Under the pieces are notes generated by a model. It was not told the DNA's origin. It saw only the letters and a list, made by a program, of their open reading frames with translations, and ran no database searches. Made by a program: the position numbers and the translations under genes. A DNA stretch of 64,000 nucleotides from Sphaerothrix epifaneia (GTDB lineage: Bacteria; Cyanobacteriota; Cyanobacteriia; Phormidesmidales; Phormidesmidaceae), in assembly GCF_042788235.1 (NCBI RefSeq), contig NZ_JBHZOL010000086.1:70739-134738 (forward strand). Direction: 5' to 3'. Shown one piece after another: positions 17,082 through 26,260 of the stretch; within the stretch, counting starts at the first letter, position 1, and the number at the start of each line of letters is the position of its first letter.

Positions 17082-17459
17082 ATGGCTTACGCAATTATTG
17101 AGACGGGTGGCAAACAACTGCGAGTAGAACCCGGTCGCTTCTATGACGTCGATCGCTTGCCGATTGAGGCAGATGAGCAACTTACCATCGATCGCGTTCT
17201 TTTTGTTGCTTATGATGACGGCGTAAGTATTGGCCAGCCTGTGGTTGAGAACGCAACCGTTGCCGCTACCGTCATGAGCCATCTAAGAGGCCGCAAGGTC
17301 ATCGTATACAAAATGCGTCCCAAGAAAAAGACGCGCAAAAAGCAAGGGCATCGTCAAGAGTTGACTCGTCTGATGATTGATTCCATCAGCGTTAATGGCC
17401 AAACGTTTTCAGCAGAAGCGGCAGAGGCTACAGCAGATAGTGATGAGTCTGAAGAGTAA
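17082..17459 (+). CDS. rplU: 50S ribosomal protein L21
   Basis: Large-subunit ribosomal protein, 125 residues. It begins MAYAIIETGGKQLRVEPG, the L21 signature, and has the basic RGRKVIVYKMRPKKKTRKKQ segment followed by GHRQELTRLMI. An acidic tail after the core (SAEAAEATADSDESEE) is longer than in many bacteria. The ATG has an AAGGAG ribosome site 14 bases upstream; the frame is open earlier but that part is leader. It is followed by rpmA, the standard pairing. Confidence 0.98.
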   Translation: MAYAIIETGGKQLRVEPGRFYDVDRLPIEADEQLTIDRVLFVAYDDGVSIGQPVVENATVAATVMSHLRGRKVIVYKMRPKKKTRKKQGHRQELTRLMIDSISVNGQTFSAEAAEATADSDESEE

Positions 17460-17533
17460 ACTCAAAACGAACGCTTGAGTGGGTAGCGCTAGCGTTAACC
17501 GCTAAAATTGAGTTCTAAGCAAAAGGGGATAAT

Positions 17534-17791
17534 ATGGCTCATAAGAAAGGAACCGGAAGTACTCGAAACGGTCGCGACTCAAATGCCCAGCGACTAGGCG
17601 TTAAGCGCTTTGGTGGTCAAGCCGTGCGGGCAGGCAATATTTTGATTCGCCAGCGAGGTACCAAGTACCATCCTGGTAATAATGTTGGTCGGGGTGGCGA
17701 TGACACCCTATTTGCGCTCATTGACGGCGTCGTTACTTTTGAGCGTAAAGGCCGCAGTGGTAAAAAAGTAAGCGTTTATCCGGCTGCCTAA
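17534..17791 (+). CDS. rpmA: 50S ribosomal protein L27
   Basis: Large-subunit protein of 85 residues whose N-terminus reaches the peptidyl transferase centre. It starts MAHKKGTGSTRNGRDSNAQR, the uncleaved L27 form, and contains RQRGTKYHPGNNVGRGGDDTL. It lies 74 bases after rplU on the same strand and is followed by a strong terminator, so rplU-rpmA form a two-gene operon. Confidence 0.98.
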   Translation: MAHKKGTGSTRNGRDSNAQRLGVKRFGGQAVRAGNILIRQRGTKYHPGNNVGRGGDDTLFALIDGVVTFERKGRSGKKVSVYPAA

Positions 17792-17832
17792 GCTACGTGC
17801 GCCAGCACTGGGTTGCTCAAATTCAAGGCAAC

Positions 17833-17871
17833 AAAAAGGTGAGTAAGCTCTTTTGTCTTACTCACCTTTTT
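17833..17871 (+). terminator. Rho-independent terminator of rplU-rpmA, bidirectional
   Basis: Perfect 15-base-pair inverted repeat (AAAAAGGTGAGTAAG at 17833-17847, CTTACTCACCTTTTT at 17857-17871) with a 9-base loop. The T run on one side and A run on the other allow termination of both rpmA and the converging 17898 gene. Confidence 0.92.
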
Positions 17872-17897
17872 AGTAACGAAATTTAGTTCAATCTAGG

Positions 17898-18296
17898 CTA
17901 ATCAAGATAGCCCATCAAGGCAGCTGGATCTTCATCAATATCGTTAGAAGCAATCGGACGATTACCAGGCAACATGCCAATATCAGAAATCACCAGCTTG
18001 CTGACACCTACAGGACGATGGCCCGGTAAGGTGTCAATACTAGCAATTTCAAAAGTATCTTCCATGACAGGCCGTCTGCCCGCTGCTGACAACATATGAG
18101 CAACGTGGAGGTTAGAAGCAGTAATAGGGCGATTGTTGGGCAGGGTGTTGGTTGAGAGTAGCCGAGTATTATCGGCTAAAACAACCATTTCTTCGTGCTT
18201 GATGTCGGCTCTGACCAAGCCACCCTTAGTCTCTTTACCTTTGTCTTGGTTGGGTTCAGGTTTTCCGTTAGTTTCTGTATCGGTTGCGTTACTCAT
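17898..18296 (-). CDS. 19-residue tandem repeat protein, LPGxRPI type
   Basis: Family not recognised. The 132-residue protein has a polar N-terminus rich in Lys, Glu and Asn (residues 1-25), then four tandem 19-residue units whose Arg-Pro cores fall at residues 56, 75, 94 and 113, exactly 19 apart. Unit cores read TLPNNRPI, SAAGRRPV, TLPGHRPV and MLPGNRPI; each is preceded by alternating hydrophobic residues, suggesting a strand-turn repeat. No signal peptide or membrane segment. It shares the bidirectional terminator with rpmA. The repeat could form a small solenoid or a binding scaffold; no function is claimed. Confidence 0.72.
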   Translation of the reverse strand: MSNATDTETNGKPEPNQDKGKETKGGLVRADIKHEEMVVLADNTRLLSTNTLPNNRPITASNLHVAHMLSAAGRRPVMEDTFEIASIDTLPGHRPVGVSKLVISDIGMLPGNRPIASNDIDEDPAALMGYLD

Positions 18297-18488
18297 GCGC
18301 TAATCCCCCCAGCTATGATGATGGTTATGCTTTTCAGTAAAAAAGTTGTCTTTTAAGATTGAGTTTACAAGACCCTGTCTACTAGCGATCTGCGAGTTGA
18401 GATTTGGCTAGCAAGGATGAAGCTTAAGAAAATATTATAGGTGAAAACCTTCCCTATTTACTTTACGAAAGCTAATCTCAGCGATAAC

Positions 18489-19382
18489 TTACGGCTTATG
18501 GCCGCGATCGGGGTTTAGCTTAGCCACCTCAGCGACAGGCAAAGCTAGCGCTAGCTGATAAACTTCTTGACGAGAGAGATGACTTTGTTGGGCAACTTGG
18601 CGACTGGCTTGCGATCGCGACAAACCTTGAGCAATCAATTCACTTAAGGCAGCTTTTATATCTGCCTCACTAGCTATGGGATAGCTGGGTGCTGAAGCAC
18701 CTGCTATCACAAGGGTAAATTCTCCCTTTGGGGGGGTTGCGGCGTAATGGGCGATCGCTTCATTGATCGTTCCTGACCAAAATTCCTCATAGCGCTTAGT
18801 CAATTCACGAGCCGTGACCATGAGGCGATCGCTCCCTAATATCTCGGCTAGATCAGCTAATGTCTTTTCGATCCGGTGGGGAGCTTCGTAAACAATCAGA
18901 GTGCGCGTTTCGGCTTGCAGGGCTTGCAGGCGATCGCGCCTAGCTTTACCCTTCACAGGCAAGAAACCTTCAAACACAAAGCGATCGGTGGGCAAGCCAG
19001 AAGCAGCGATTGCGGTTATGGCTGCGGTCGCTGCTGGAATGGGAATGACGGGTAAGTTTTGCTGGCGACAGGCTTTGACCAATTCGTAGCCGGGATCTGA
19101 AATTCCGGGCATCCCGGCATCAGAAACTAAGGCAACGGCCTTGCCCTGCTGGAGTTGCTGCAAAATCTCAGGAATCCGCTGCGGCTGGTTATGTTCGTGA
19201 TAGCTGATCTGGGGCGTTTTAATCTGGTAGTGGTGCAGCAGTTTACCCGTATGCCGGGTATCTTCAGCGGCTATCAGCGCCACCCCACTGAGGACGCGCA
19301 CTGCTCGAAAGGTCATGTCTTCTAAATTGCCGATGGGCGTTCCGACAATATAGAGCGCTCCTGGCATTAAATCAGCGTTCAC
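18489..19382 (-). CDS. rsmI: 16S rRNA (cytidine-1402-2'-O)-methyltransferase
   Basis: SAM-dependent tetrapyrrole-methylase-fold enzyme that methylates C1402 of 16S rRNA in the decoding centre. Family blocks are clear: LYIVGTPIGNLEDMTFRAV, AAEDTRHTGKLL, SDAGMPGISDPGYELV, GLPTDRFVFEGFLP and the late PPKGEFTLVI. The predicted start is a GTG at 19382; an ATG five codons in (19367) also gives a good N-terminus. Only 12 bases separate the GTG from the start of the divergent kinase gene, so a promoter must lie inside one of the reading frames or the shorter start is used. Confidence 0.95.
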   Translation of the reverse strand: MNADLMPGALYIVGTPIGNLEDMTFRAVRVLSGVALIAAEDTRHTGKLLHHYQIKTPQISYHEHNQPQRIPEILQQLQQGKAVALVSDAGMPGISDPGYELVKACRQQNLPVIPIPAATAAITAIAASGLPTDRFVFEGFLPVKGKARRDRLQALQAETRTLIVYEAPHRIEKTLADLAEILGSDRLMVTARELTKRYEEFWSGTINEAIAHYAATPPKGEFTLVIAGASAPSYPIASEADIKAALSELIAQGLSRSQASRQVAQQSHLSRQEVYQLALALPVAEVAKLNPDRGHKP

Positions 19383-19394
19383 AAGGTTAGTTAA

Positions 19395-20297
19395 ATGAGT
19401 GAACAGTCTAAACAGGGTCTTTTCGTCGGCTTGACAACCCTCGACTTAATCTATCAGGTTCCTCAGGTACCGCAGGCAAATCAGAAGCTAGTGGCTCAAG
19501 CTAGTTTGATTGCTGCCGGAGGGCCAGCTACCAATGCAGCGATCGCCTTTCAAGCTTTGGGCAATACAGCCTGTCTAGTCAGCAGGCTAGGTCTACATGC
19601 CTTGGCAGCATTGCTGAAGCAAGACCTCCAGCAATGGCAAATTCAGTTACTCGATCTGATGCCACAGTCTGCGCAGATGCCGCCCGTTTCTTCTATCTTA
19701 GTGACGGCTGCGACAGGCGATCGCGCAGTGATTTCTCGTAATGCCGTAAGTTTGCAGGTAGAGGCGCGTCATTTACTCCCCCTACCTTCAGCCGATATTG
19801 TGCTGATTGACGGGCACCAGATGGCGGTGAGTCAGGCCATAGCGCAGCAAGCCCAACGTCAGCAAATTCCAGTGGTCATTGACGGCGGCAGTTGGAAACC
19901 GGGCTTTGAGCGGGTCTTGCCTTATGCTACCTACGTCATCTGCTCAGAAAACTTTCGTCCCCCCGATTGTCATACCACAACGGATGTTGTGGCCTATCTG
20001 CGCGAGTTAGGTCTTGCAAAAGTTGCCATAACTCACGGCGATCGCCCGATTGAATTTTGGCAAGACTCAACTCAAGGTAGCCTTGCCGTTCCATCGGTTA
20101 GCGTGGTAGATACGCTAGGAGCAGGGGACATTTTTCACGGAGCCTTTTGCCATTGGATTTTGCAGCCTCAAATCTCCTTTAGCCAAGCCTTAAAGCAAGC
20201 TGCCCAAGTGGCTGCTTTTTGCTGCCAATTTTGGGGCACCCGCGAGGGACTGATTCGTCTCCAACAGACGGGCGGCCAGAGCTTAAAGTTTGAGTAA
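19395..20297 (+). CDS. PfkB/ribokinase-family sugar kinase
   Basis: ATP-dependent kinase of the ribokinase superfamily, 300 residues. Seen: GGPATNAAIAFQALG near residue 38 (first PfkB signature region) and DTLGAGDIFHGAF near 238, with the catalytic Asp and the anion hole GAGD. The substrate cannot be decided; sugars, nucleosides and aminoimidazole riboside are all possible in this family. It is divergent from rsmI and lies 79 bases upstream of a CysQ/HAL2-type phosphatase on the same strand. Confidence 0.88.
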   Translation: MSEQSKQGLFVGLTTLDLIYQVPQVPQANQKLVAQASLIAAGGPATNAAIAFQALGNTACLVSRLGLHALAALLKQDLQQWQIQLLDLMPQSAQMPPVSSILVTAATGDRAVISRNAVSLQVEARHLLPLPSADIVLIDGHQMAVSQAIAQQAQRQQIPVVIDGGSWKPGFERVLPYATYVICSENFRPPDCHTTTDVVAYLRELGLAKVAITHGDRPIEFWQDSTQGSLAVPSVSVVDTLGAGDIFHGAFCHWILQPQISFSQALKQAAQVAAFCCQFWGTREGLIRLQQTGGQSLKFE

Positions 20298-20376
20298 AAA
20301 AGATGCAGAAATCTACGGCTAATCTATCAGCCCGACAGTAGACTAGAGCAGAAAACTACTCCACTGATATAGCTGC

Positions 20377-21345
20377 ATGGTCTACGACACCGAAAAACAA
20401 GTTGCGATTAAAGCCGCGATCGCGGCTGCTAAGCTCTGTCAGCAAGTCCGACAGCAGGAGATCACGCCAGAGGCTATCCAAAAGAAAGATCGCAGCCCAG
20501 TGACGATCGCTGATTTTGGTGCGCAGGCACTCATCTGTCAGGCGTTGGCAGCCGCTTTTCCTAGCGATCCAGTGGTGGGCGAAGAAGACGCGGCCACATT
20601 ACGCCAAGCCGAGATGAGCGATCAGTTAGCCAAGGTGACGCAATATGTGCAGGCCATCGAGCCAACGGCAACACCTGAAACGGTAGTAGATTGGATTGAT
20701 CACGGCAATGGTCAAGTGACCTCCCGTTATTGGACACTAGATCCAATTGACGGCACCAAGGGCTTTTTGCGTGGCGATCAGTATGCGGTGGCCTTGGCTT
20801 TGATCGAAGCGGGAGACATCAAGGTGGGGGTGCTGGCTTGTCCTGCGCTAGAAATGAGCGGACAGCAAGGCGTAGTTTTGGTTGCGGTTCGCGGCCAGGG
20901 TACCGAGCTGCTAACGATGGCAGGTCAGCCTGTAAAGTCCGTGCAGGTAGCTAGCCCTGAGGATAAAGAGCGGCTGAGGTTTGTAGAAAGTGTCGAGTCG
21001 GGCCACGGTGATCAATCACAGCAATCAGCGGTGGCTAAAGCGGTTGGCATCACAGCAGACTCGATCCGCATGGACAGTCAGGCCAAGTACGCGGCTGTGG
21101 CAATGGGCGAAGCCGGGTTATATCTGCGCTTGCCATCGCCCAAGTCGCCTGATTACCGCGAAAAAATTTGGGATCACGCCGCAGGCGTTTTAGTGGTAGA
21201 AGAAGCCGGAGGCCGCGTTAGCGATATGAACGGCAAGCCGTTAAATTTTGCTCAAAGCGATCGCATGCAAGATAACCGTGGTGTAGTAGTGAGCAATGGT
21301 ACCATTCATGACACGGTTTTAAAGGCTTTAGCTGCTAGCCCTTAG
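20377..21345 (+). CDS. 3'(2'),5'-bisphosphate nucleotidase (CysQ/HAL2 type)
   Basis: Inositol-monophosphatase-fold enzyme that dephosphorylates PAP (3'-phosphoadenosine 5'-phosphate), recycling the by-product of sulfate assimilation and sulfotransfer. The 322-residue protein contains GEEDAATL near residue 68, the metal site LDPIDGTKGFLRGDQ near 126, and DHAAGVLVVEEAGG near 267. The length and the DPIDGTKGF variant fit the HAL2/SAL1 branch rather than inositol monophosphatase. Its gene follows the PfkB kinase gene and may share its promoter. No sulfate genes are adjacent, so the substrate assignment rests on family alone. Confidence 0.87.
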   Translation: MVYDTEKQVAIKAAIAAAKLCQQVRQQEITPEAIQKKDRSPVTIADFGAQALICQALAAAFPSDPVVGEEDAATLRQAEMSDQLAKVTQYVQAIEPTATPETVVDWIDHGNGQVTSRYWTLDPIDGTKGFLRGDQYAVALALIEAGDIKVGVLACPALEMSGQQGVVLVAVRGQGTELLTMAGQPVKSVQVASPEDKERLRFVESVESGHGDQSQQSAVAKAVGITADSIRMDSQAKYAAVAMGEAGLYLRLPSPKSPDYREKIWDHAAGVLVVEEAGGRVSDMNGKPLNFAQSDRMQDNRGVVVSNGTIHDTVLKALAASP

Positions 21346-21853
21346 TTTTCTCCTGGTTGCTGCCTCCGATGGATTACAGCTAAGTTAGAAAGCTAAGGGC
21401 AGAAGAAAAGCTTTGCTGTCAGAGGCTTGCAGCCATTTGAGTCTCTTAACGCTGGCGGCTACAGCTATAGCCTTTTTTTCCAGACTGGAAAAAATCCAGC
21501 GAGTTTACGCTCTGAGCCGACGACAAATCAAAGGGTTGTCCCCCAGTTTGATAGAAGGGGGAGAGAACTGATTCACGCAAAATCCCCAGCCGCAGAGACT
21601 GGGGACAAATAGCCTTGTGGATTTTTTTGCTTACAGGGCACCGCTAAAAGAGCTTTCAGCCTTGCTGCCATCAGCAACTGTGGGAATGTGGCCTTCGGCA
21701 GAAAAATCTCCCTATAATCCCTCTCCGGTCAAAAGTGACCAGAGAGGAATCAAGCCTCAACAACCTTCCAAGTCCTATAGATAGCGTACCTGGGTTGCTT
21801 TGAACTTACCAACGTTAGCATCAGCCGCTAGACAAGCGATCGCAACCAGCTAT
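21346..21853. other. non-coding stretch after the phosphatase and surface-gene block
   Basis: This 508-base gap lies between two converging transcripts. It holds a mismatched hairpin CCTCTC-GGTCA / TGACC-GAGAGG (21720-21747), a GC stem TCCCCC / GGGGGA (21539-21562) and a minus-strand terminator-like hairpin listed separately. Short open frames occur on both strands but none has a start codon with a ribosome site. Confidence 0.5.
21579..21605 (-). terminator. probable terminator of the surface-protein gene block
   Basis: Stem TCCCCAG / CTGGGGA (21599-21605 with 21583-21589), read on the minus strand, followed directly by TTTT. It sits about 250 bases beyond the stop of the last surface gene, with no gene between. 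Confidence 0.55.
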
Positions 21854-24800
21854 CTAGGGAAGTTGAGTGCTATCTACTTGCACCCGAAAACGTACATATC
21901 CATAAGAGTTGTTAGGGTTGCCTGCACTGGTAGCATTCGGCAAAGTAGCAGGGGCTTCCACAAGAGTGAATACAACTGCGCCGTTATCGTTAGTAGGATT
22001 AGGGCAAGGAATGCTAGGCAAATTACCGCTCGTGAAGAATTCTCCCGCATCCGTATCCAAGCCCGTATCAGACAATGATGTTGCACTCGGATCGCTACCC
22101 AATTGCAATGTCATAGAGCCTGGTACATAAGTAGTGTAGGTTGGCACCATGTCACAAATATTCAGGTTTGTCAGAGGGGCATCACCATTAGAGAGGAAGT
22201 AAATTGTATATTCCAACTCATCACCCGGCTGGATGTCACTACGACTAATATCTCCAGCTAAATAAGTGCTGATATTGGTAGAACCATCAAGCGGGGCTGG
22301 CCAATAGGGATGGTTATCAAATTGTGACTCGTCTGCTGCAGTTGTGGCAGGGTTGTCATAGACATCATCCACGGTGCTGGAGATGGGTATACCATTGATA
22401 GCCGTCAGCCGTTTCACCAGAGTTAAAGCTGGATTACTAGCGACCGGAGGTGTAATGATTGCGCCAAATTGGGAGGTGTAGTTATTGCTATCAGTAGTTG
22501 TCGCGGTAATGTTATTGGGATCTGTCAGCCCCAGCGTGCCCGCATTGCTAAAGCTACAGCTAAACAAGCCATTACCATCAGCGAGGCAGCTCCCCAGGTA
22601 GGTGCGGCCTTCGCCGTGAGGCACATTCAATCCATCGCCCACGACGACTTCACCGTCTTGATCAGCCGGATCGTTATCGGCAATAAAGAATTCCAGCAAA
22701 GTATTGGCAAAAGTGGGGCTACCAGCCGGATTGCTACCCACAAAGCCCTCAACCTGTAGCGTACCTGCACTTAACGTAGTAGAAGTGATAACCGGATAGT
22801 CGATCGCATCGTTTCCTGGGCCATCTTGAACACTCACATAAGCGCCATCATTTGCTCCGGCATCTAGATCAATTCCTAGTCCGCCATTGTCATAGATAGA
22901 GTTACGAGTGATGGTAAATCCGCGCAGACGAGTAATACCAATGCCAGGGCCATCATTCTCTTTGATAACGTTGTTTTGAATTGTCACAGCATTATCGTGA
23001 GGGTTAGGCGTTTTGAATGTATAGCCACAGATGCCATTCCAGTTGTCACTAAAGGTATTATCAATGACCGTCATTGAGGCATTGGTAGTGCCGTTAAACT
23101 CAAGACCGCAGTCAGCCCCCTCAATTCCAGCAGAATGCCCGGTAATCAAGTTGCCACTGATGATGCCCTGTGGACTGGTGACAGTACCCGCGGGTACACC
23201 AAAGTTTCCAGCAAAGCTAGTAAACTCAATCCCTCCGCCTTCATAGTTGAGAGTGCGGTTATTGCTCAGAATTTCGTTACCAGTAATAGTCGTAACAACG
23301 TTGGCAGATTCGGTACTAAAAATACCTCGGCGACCACTGTAGGCAATGATGTTGTTTTGAATCGTAGATTCAGAGTTGGCATTGAGATAGACATGGGCTG
23401 CATTAGAACGGGTACCTGCACCTGGGTCACTTAGACTCGTTGCCGGCGTACCAATTAAGTTGTCTTCAATCAAAGCTCCTGTACCACGTACAACAATGTC
23501 TCCAGCTAAGGGGCCTGTACTGTCTCCATAGCCGTAAATTGAGATGCCTCTTATGGTTTCGTTGTTGCCTTGTAAGTCAAGACCAATGGCTCTGGAGTTT
23601 TGACCTCTAATTTCAACTTCAGGTCTATTAAGTCCCGATAGCGTGGGTTCATCGCCTGTGCCTTCGATGTTGTCAGCCCCCGTTCCAACAGGGCCGATGT
23701 AGCCAAAGCTGCCAGCGTTACTATCGCCGATGTTGCTAGTCTGGGTAGTGCCATCAATGGTCGTGTCATCATCAGTGATGGCGCTAAAGTTAGCCGTAGG
23801 CTGGATAACCGCAACTCCATTGGTAAGTTGGGCTGTCGGAATCATGAAAATAGAGACTTCTTTTCCGGCTGTTTGCCCTGCTTGCACCAGGTTGGTATTA
23901 TCCAGTTCGTTGCTATTACGAATGAACTGCTCTAGGCTACCTTGACCACTGGTTCTTGTGTTGACAACCGTGTCAAAGTTAAAGCCAAAGTCGATCCCAC
24001 TGACACCCCCCGTAGCAGGCATACGAACAATAGACCAAGACTGTGTTGTCTGTCCGCCAGGTGTAGCATCAAAGTTGTAGGCTGGAGTATCTTGGTCGGC
24101 AGGAAAACGTCCACCGACTTCGTTGGTAATGGCTGTCAGACTACCCGTACCGCTAGGGGACTCTGTACGGAAAGTTTGCACCGGAATAATTTGTTGCCCT
24201 GTACTGTTGCTGGGGCGATTAGACTTAACCGTGTCATTGACAACCCGAATACAGTAGGCAGTGTTAGGTTGTAGAGAACCAGAATACAGACCTGTAAAAC
24301 TAAAAGCACCTGTGGTGGCATTGGCTGTAACGGGGTTGCTGATAACATTGCTACCGCAATTCGTTCCGTCAGAATCACGCAGTTCGATTGTGGCTTGAGT
24401 ACCTACGTCTGCTGCGCTGTAAGCGGCGTTAGCCGTAGTATAGTTACGACCTGCGCCGCCCCCATAGTTGATATCTTCGAAGATGCGACCGCTGATGATA
24501 GGGGTAGAGGAATTTATAGTGATTTGATAGTCTTCGACTTCACCTGCGCTGGCAGCCCCGGTAGGGCCAAGTCCTGTATCTGTGCCATATCGGAAGCGAG
24601 CATAAGTTTCGCCAAGGCTAGCATTACTGGGGACATTGACGCTTAGCTCAATAACATTGTTAGCCGTGCCATCAGCATCATTAGCCCCACCGTCAGTGAT
24701 ATCGAGGGCGATCGCTTCACCACTTTCAAAGGTACCGTTGGCATTCCAATCGACCCAGGCACTGAGATTGCCGCTACCTGTGGTAGCAATGTCTAAGGTA

Positions 24801-25915
24801 ACAGTAGAACCAGCGGTGAATACCTGCCCTTGCAAGTCACTCCCACTACGGGTAACACCGTCATCATCGTCAGTGCCATCTGTGTCATCCCCATCGGCAC
24901 CAACCCCACCATCACCCCCTAACTGGGTGTCGCTTTCGCCATCCGGTAAGGTACTACCTAGATAAACGGTGGGTGTATTAGGTAGAGTGTGGCTAGCATC
25001 GCCGTAGCTGTCAGGCGCATCACCATAGTCAGAGACAGCAACTGCTGTAGCTCCTACGGTCAAATCTTGGCTAGCGCTTGCTTCCCGCTCTCCGTTGATT
25101 GGAGCATTAGCTGTTTCTTGCTCAACGGTGGCTGTGGCGGGGATATCTACCGTGTCACCATTTTGGTTGTCTTGTGTATAAACGTCACGATTAACACCTC
25201 CATCGCTGTAAGGTTGGTTTTGATCACCTACTGGGGTGGTGTCGCCAATAACAACAGTGACCGTATCACCAGCATTCAAGGTTGAATTCAGTTTTACTGG
25301 CACACGAATCGTCACCGTTCCACCTGGAGGAATTGAACCATTCGGTAGCCCTAGAGCAGCCGCATCACCCGTACTCACACCCCCTGAGGGAACGCTGATA
25401 GGGGAACCGCTCAGATCGGTTGCGGCTGTAGCTCCATTGGCACCATCAGGGTCATAAGCAACAATTTCGATGGCTCCTTGCTGGGTGCCGCCACTGATAG
25501 AAGCTGGTGCATCTGGAATGAAAAACTGAGTAGGATCATTACCTACGTTGGTGAGGGTGTAGGTAAAGTACACTACATCTTCAGGGTTAAACGTTCCATC
25601 TCCCTGGCTAGGCCCTGCTCCGGTGACACCACTAGCCGCTTCAACCGTACCTGTGCTCGTTACCGTAATACCGGCCACTTCAGCCACAGTGACAATAACT
25701 TCGTTAGAAGTGACCTGCTGAAGATTACCCGGATTGTTAGGGTCTTCGAATGAACCTACAGCCGTGTTGCGAATTTCAACCCCTGCTAATGTTCCAGCTA
25801 GAGCAGGGAGCATTCCTAGTAAGGTACCACCTGTGAAAAGACTTAGCAGTAGGAACAAACGGGTGTAGCGGTTGAGCCGTGTTTTACGGGAAGATGCCTC
25901 TTGAGTTGAATTCAT
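21854..25915 (-). CDS. large secreted multidomain protein: GEVED, beta-helix, DUF11-like
   Basis: 1353-residue exported protein, last of the seven-gene surface block. After a signal peptide (hydrophobic LFLLLSLFTGGTLLGMLPAL, about 20-40) comes an N-terminal module of roughly 240 residues that also occurs in the 837-residue protein upstream. Next, DYGDAPDSYGDASHTL (about 295) opens a GEVED domain ending ASAGEVEDYQI. An SdrD-like segment begins ISGRIFEDINYGGG, followed by a block ending GVSGIDFGFNFDTVVNT and SGQGSLEQFI, then a right-handed beta-helix of about 400 residues with repeated Asn-rich turns (IQNNVI, ITRNSIYDNGG). The C-terminal 190 residues are DUF11-like (LVKRLTAING, PGDELEYTIYFLSNG). 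Probably displayed on the outer surface or part of an extracellular matrix. No enzyme motif is visible. Confidence 0.82.
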   Translation of the reverse strand: MNSTQEASSRKTRLNRYTRLFLLLSLFTGGTLLGMLPALAGTLAGVEIRNTAVGSFEDPNNPGNLQQVTSNEVIVTVAEVAGITVTSTGTVEAASGVTGAGPSQGDGTFNPEDVVYFTYTLTNVGNDPTQFFIPDAPASISGGTQQGAIEIVAYDPDGANGATAATDLSGSPISVPSGGVSTGDAAALGLPNGSIPPGGTVTIRVPVKLNSTLNAGDTVTVVIGDTTPVGDQNQPYSDGGVNRDVYTQDNQNGDTVDIPATATVEQETANAPINGEREASASQDLTVGATAVAVSDYGDAPDSYGDASHTLPNTPTVYLGSTLPDGESDTQLGGDGGVGADGDDTDGTDDDDGVTRSGSDLQGQVFTAGSTVTLDIATTGSGNLSAWVDWNANGTFESGEAIALDITDGGANDADGTANNVIELSVNVPSNASLGETYARFRYGTDTGLGPTGAASAGEVEDYQITINSSTPIISGRIFEDINYGGGAGRNYTTANAAYSAADVGTQATIELRDSDGTNCGSNVISNPVTANATTGAFSFTGLYSGSLQPNTAYCIRVVNDTVKSNRPSNSTGQQIIPVQTFRTESPSGTGSLTAITNEVGGRFPADQDTPAYNFDATPGGQTTQSWSIVRMPATGGVSGIDFGFNFDTVVNTRTSGQGSLEQFIRNSNELDNTNLVQAGQTAGKEVSIFMIPTAQLTNGVAVIQPTANFSAITDDDTTIDGTTQTSNIGDSNAGSFGYIGPVGTGADNIEGTGDEPTLSGLNRPEVEIRGQNSRAIGLDLQGNNETIRGISIYGYGDSTGPLAGDIVVRGTGALIEDNLIGTPATSLSDPGAGTRSNAAHVYLNANSESTIQNNIIAYSGRRGIFSTESANVVTTITGNEILSNNRTLNYEGGGIEFTSFAGNFGVPAGTVTSPQGIISGNLITGHSAGIEGADCGLEFNGTTNASMTVIDNTFSDNWNGICGYTFKTPNPHDNAVTIQNNVIKENDGPGIGITRLRGFTITRNSIYDNGGLGIDLDAGANDGAYVSVQDGPGNDAIDYPVITSTTLSAGTLQVEGFVGSNPAGSPTFANTLLEFFIADNDPADQDGEVVVGDGLNVPHGEGRTYLGSCLADGNGLFSCSFSNAGTLGLTDPNNITATTTDSNNYTSQFGAIITPPVASNPALTLVKRLTAINGIPISSTVDDVYDNPATTAADESQFDNHPYWPAPLDGSTNISTYLAGDISRSDIQPGDELEYTIYFLSNGDAPLTNLNICDMVPTYTTYVPGSMTLQLGSDPSATSLSDTGLDTDAGEFFTSGNLPSIPCPNPTNDNGAVVFTLVEAPATLPNATSAGNPNNSYGYVRFRVQVDSTQLP

Positions 25916-26260
25916 TGGATATCACCACAAATCTAGTAACTAATTGCAGGGCAGTGTTAAGGGCTAAAAGAATTTGTCAGCGCACAAGTTCGGCTTACGG
26001 TTAAGGAGCCATTAGCTAACTGACTGGGTTTTGAAAAACTGTAATTACAGGCGATCGCAGAATCTAGAGCTTGTTAGTGGGCGATCGCGCTAAGAAAATG
26101 CCTTTATTCTTAATTTTCCCGGCTTTTATAGCTTATTACTCGTAAAAATTGCCGAATTATGAAGGACTTTAAACCTGTAAAAGGCTGCAAATATTACATA
26201 GAGCAGGCGTGAGTAATGACGCGGAAAACACGCAAAGCTTAAATAGCTCATGGCTGAAAC
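25916..26260 (-). other. gap between two surface-protein genes
   Basis: This 345-base gap lies upstream of the 1353-residue protein gene. It is AT-rich with two HIP1 sites (near 26051 and 26083). I see no reading frame, no strong hairpin and only a weak ribosome site (GGTGAT) before the ATG. A separate promoter for the last gene may lie here. Confidence 0.4.

Noticed and set aside
21427..21612. 61-codon plus-strand frame
   Set aside because: Spans hairpin-forming spacer, low-quality composition, no ribosome site.
21625..21710. Minus-strand 26-codon frame ending SSFSGAL
   Set aside because: No ATG, GTG or TTG between the upstream stop and its end; probably chance.
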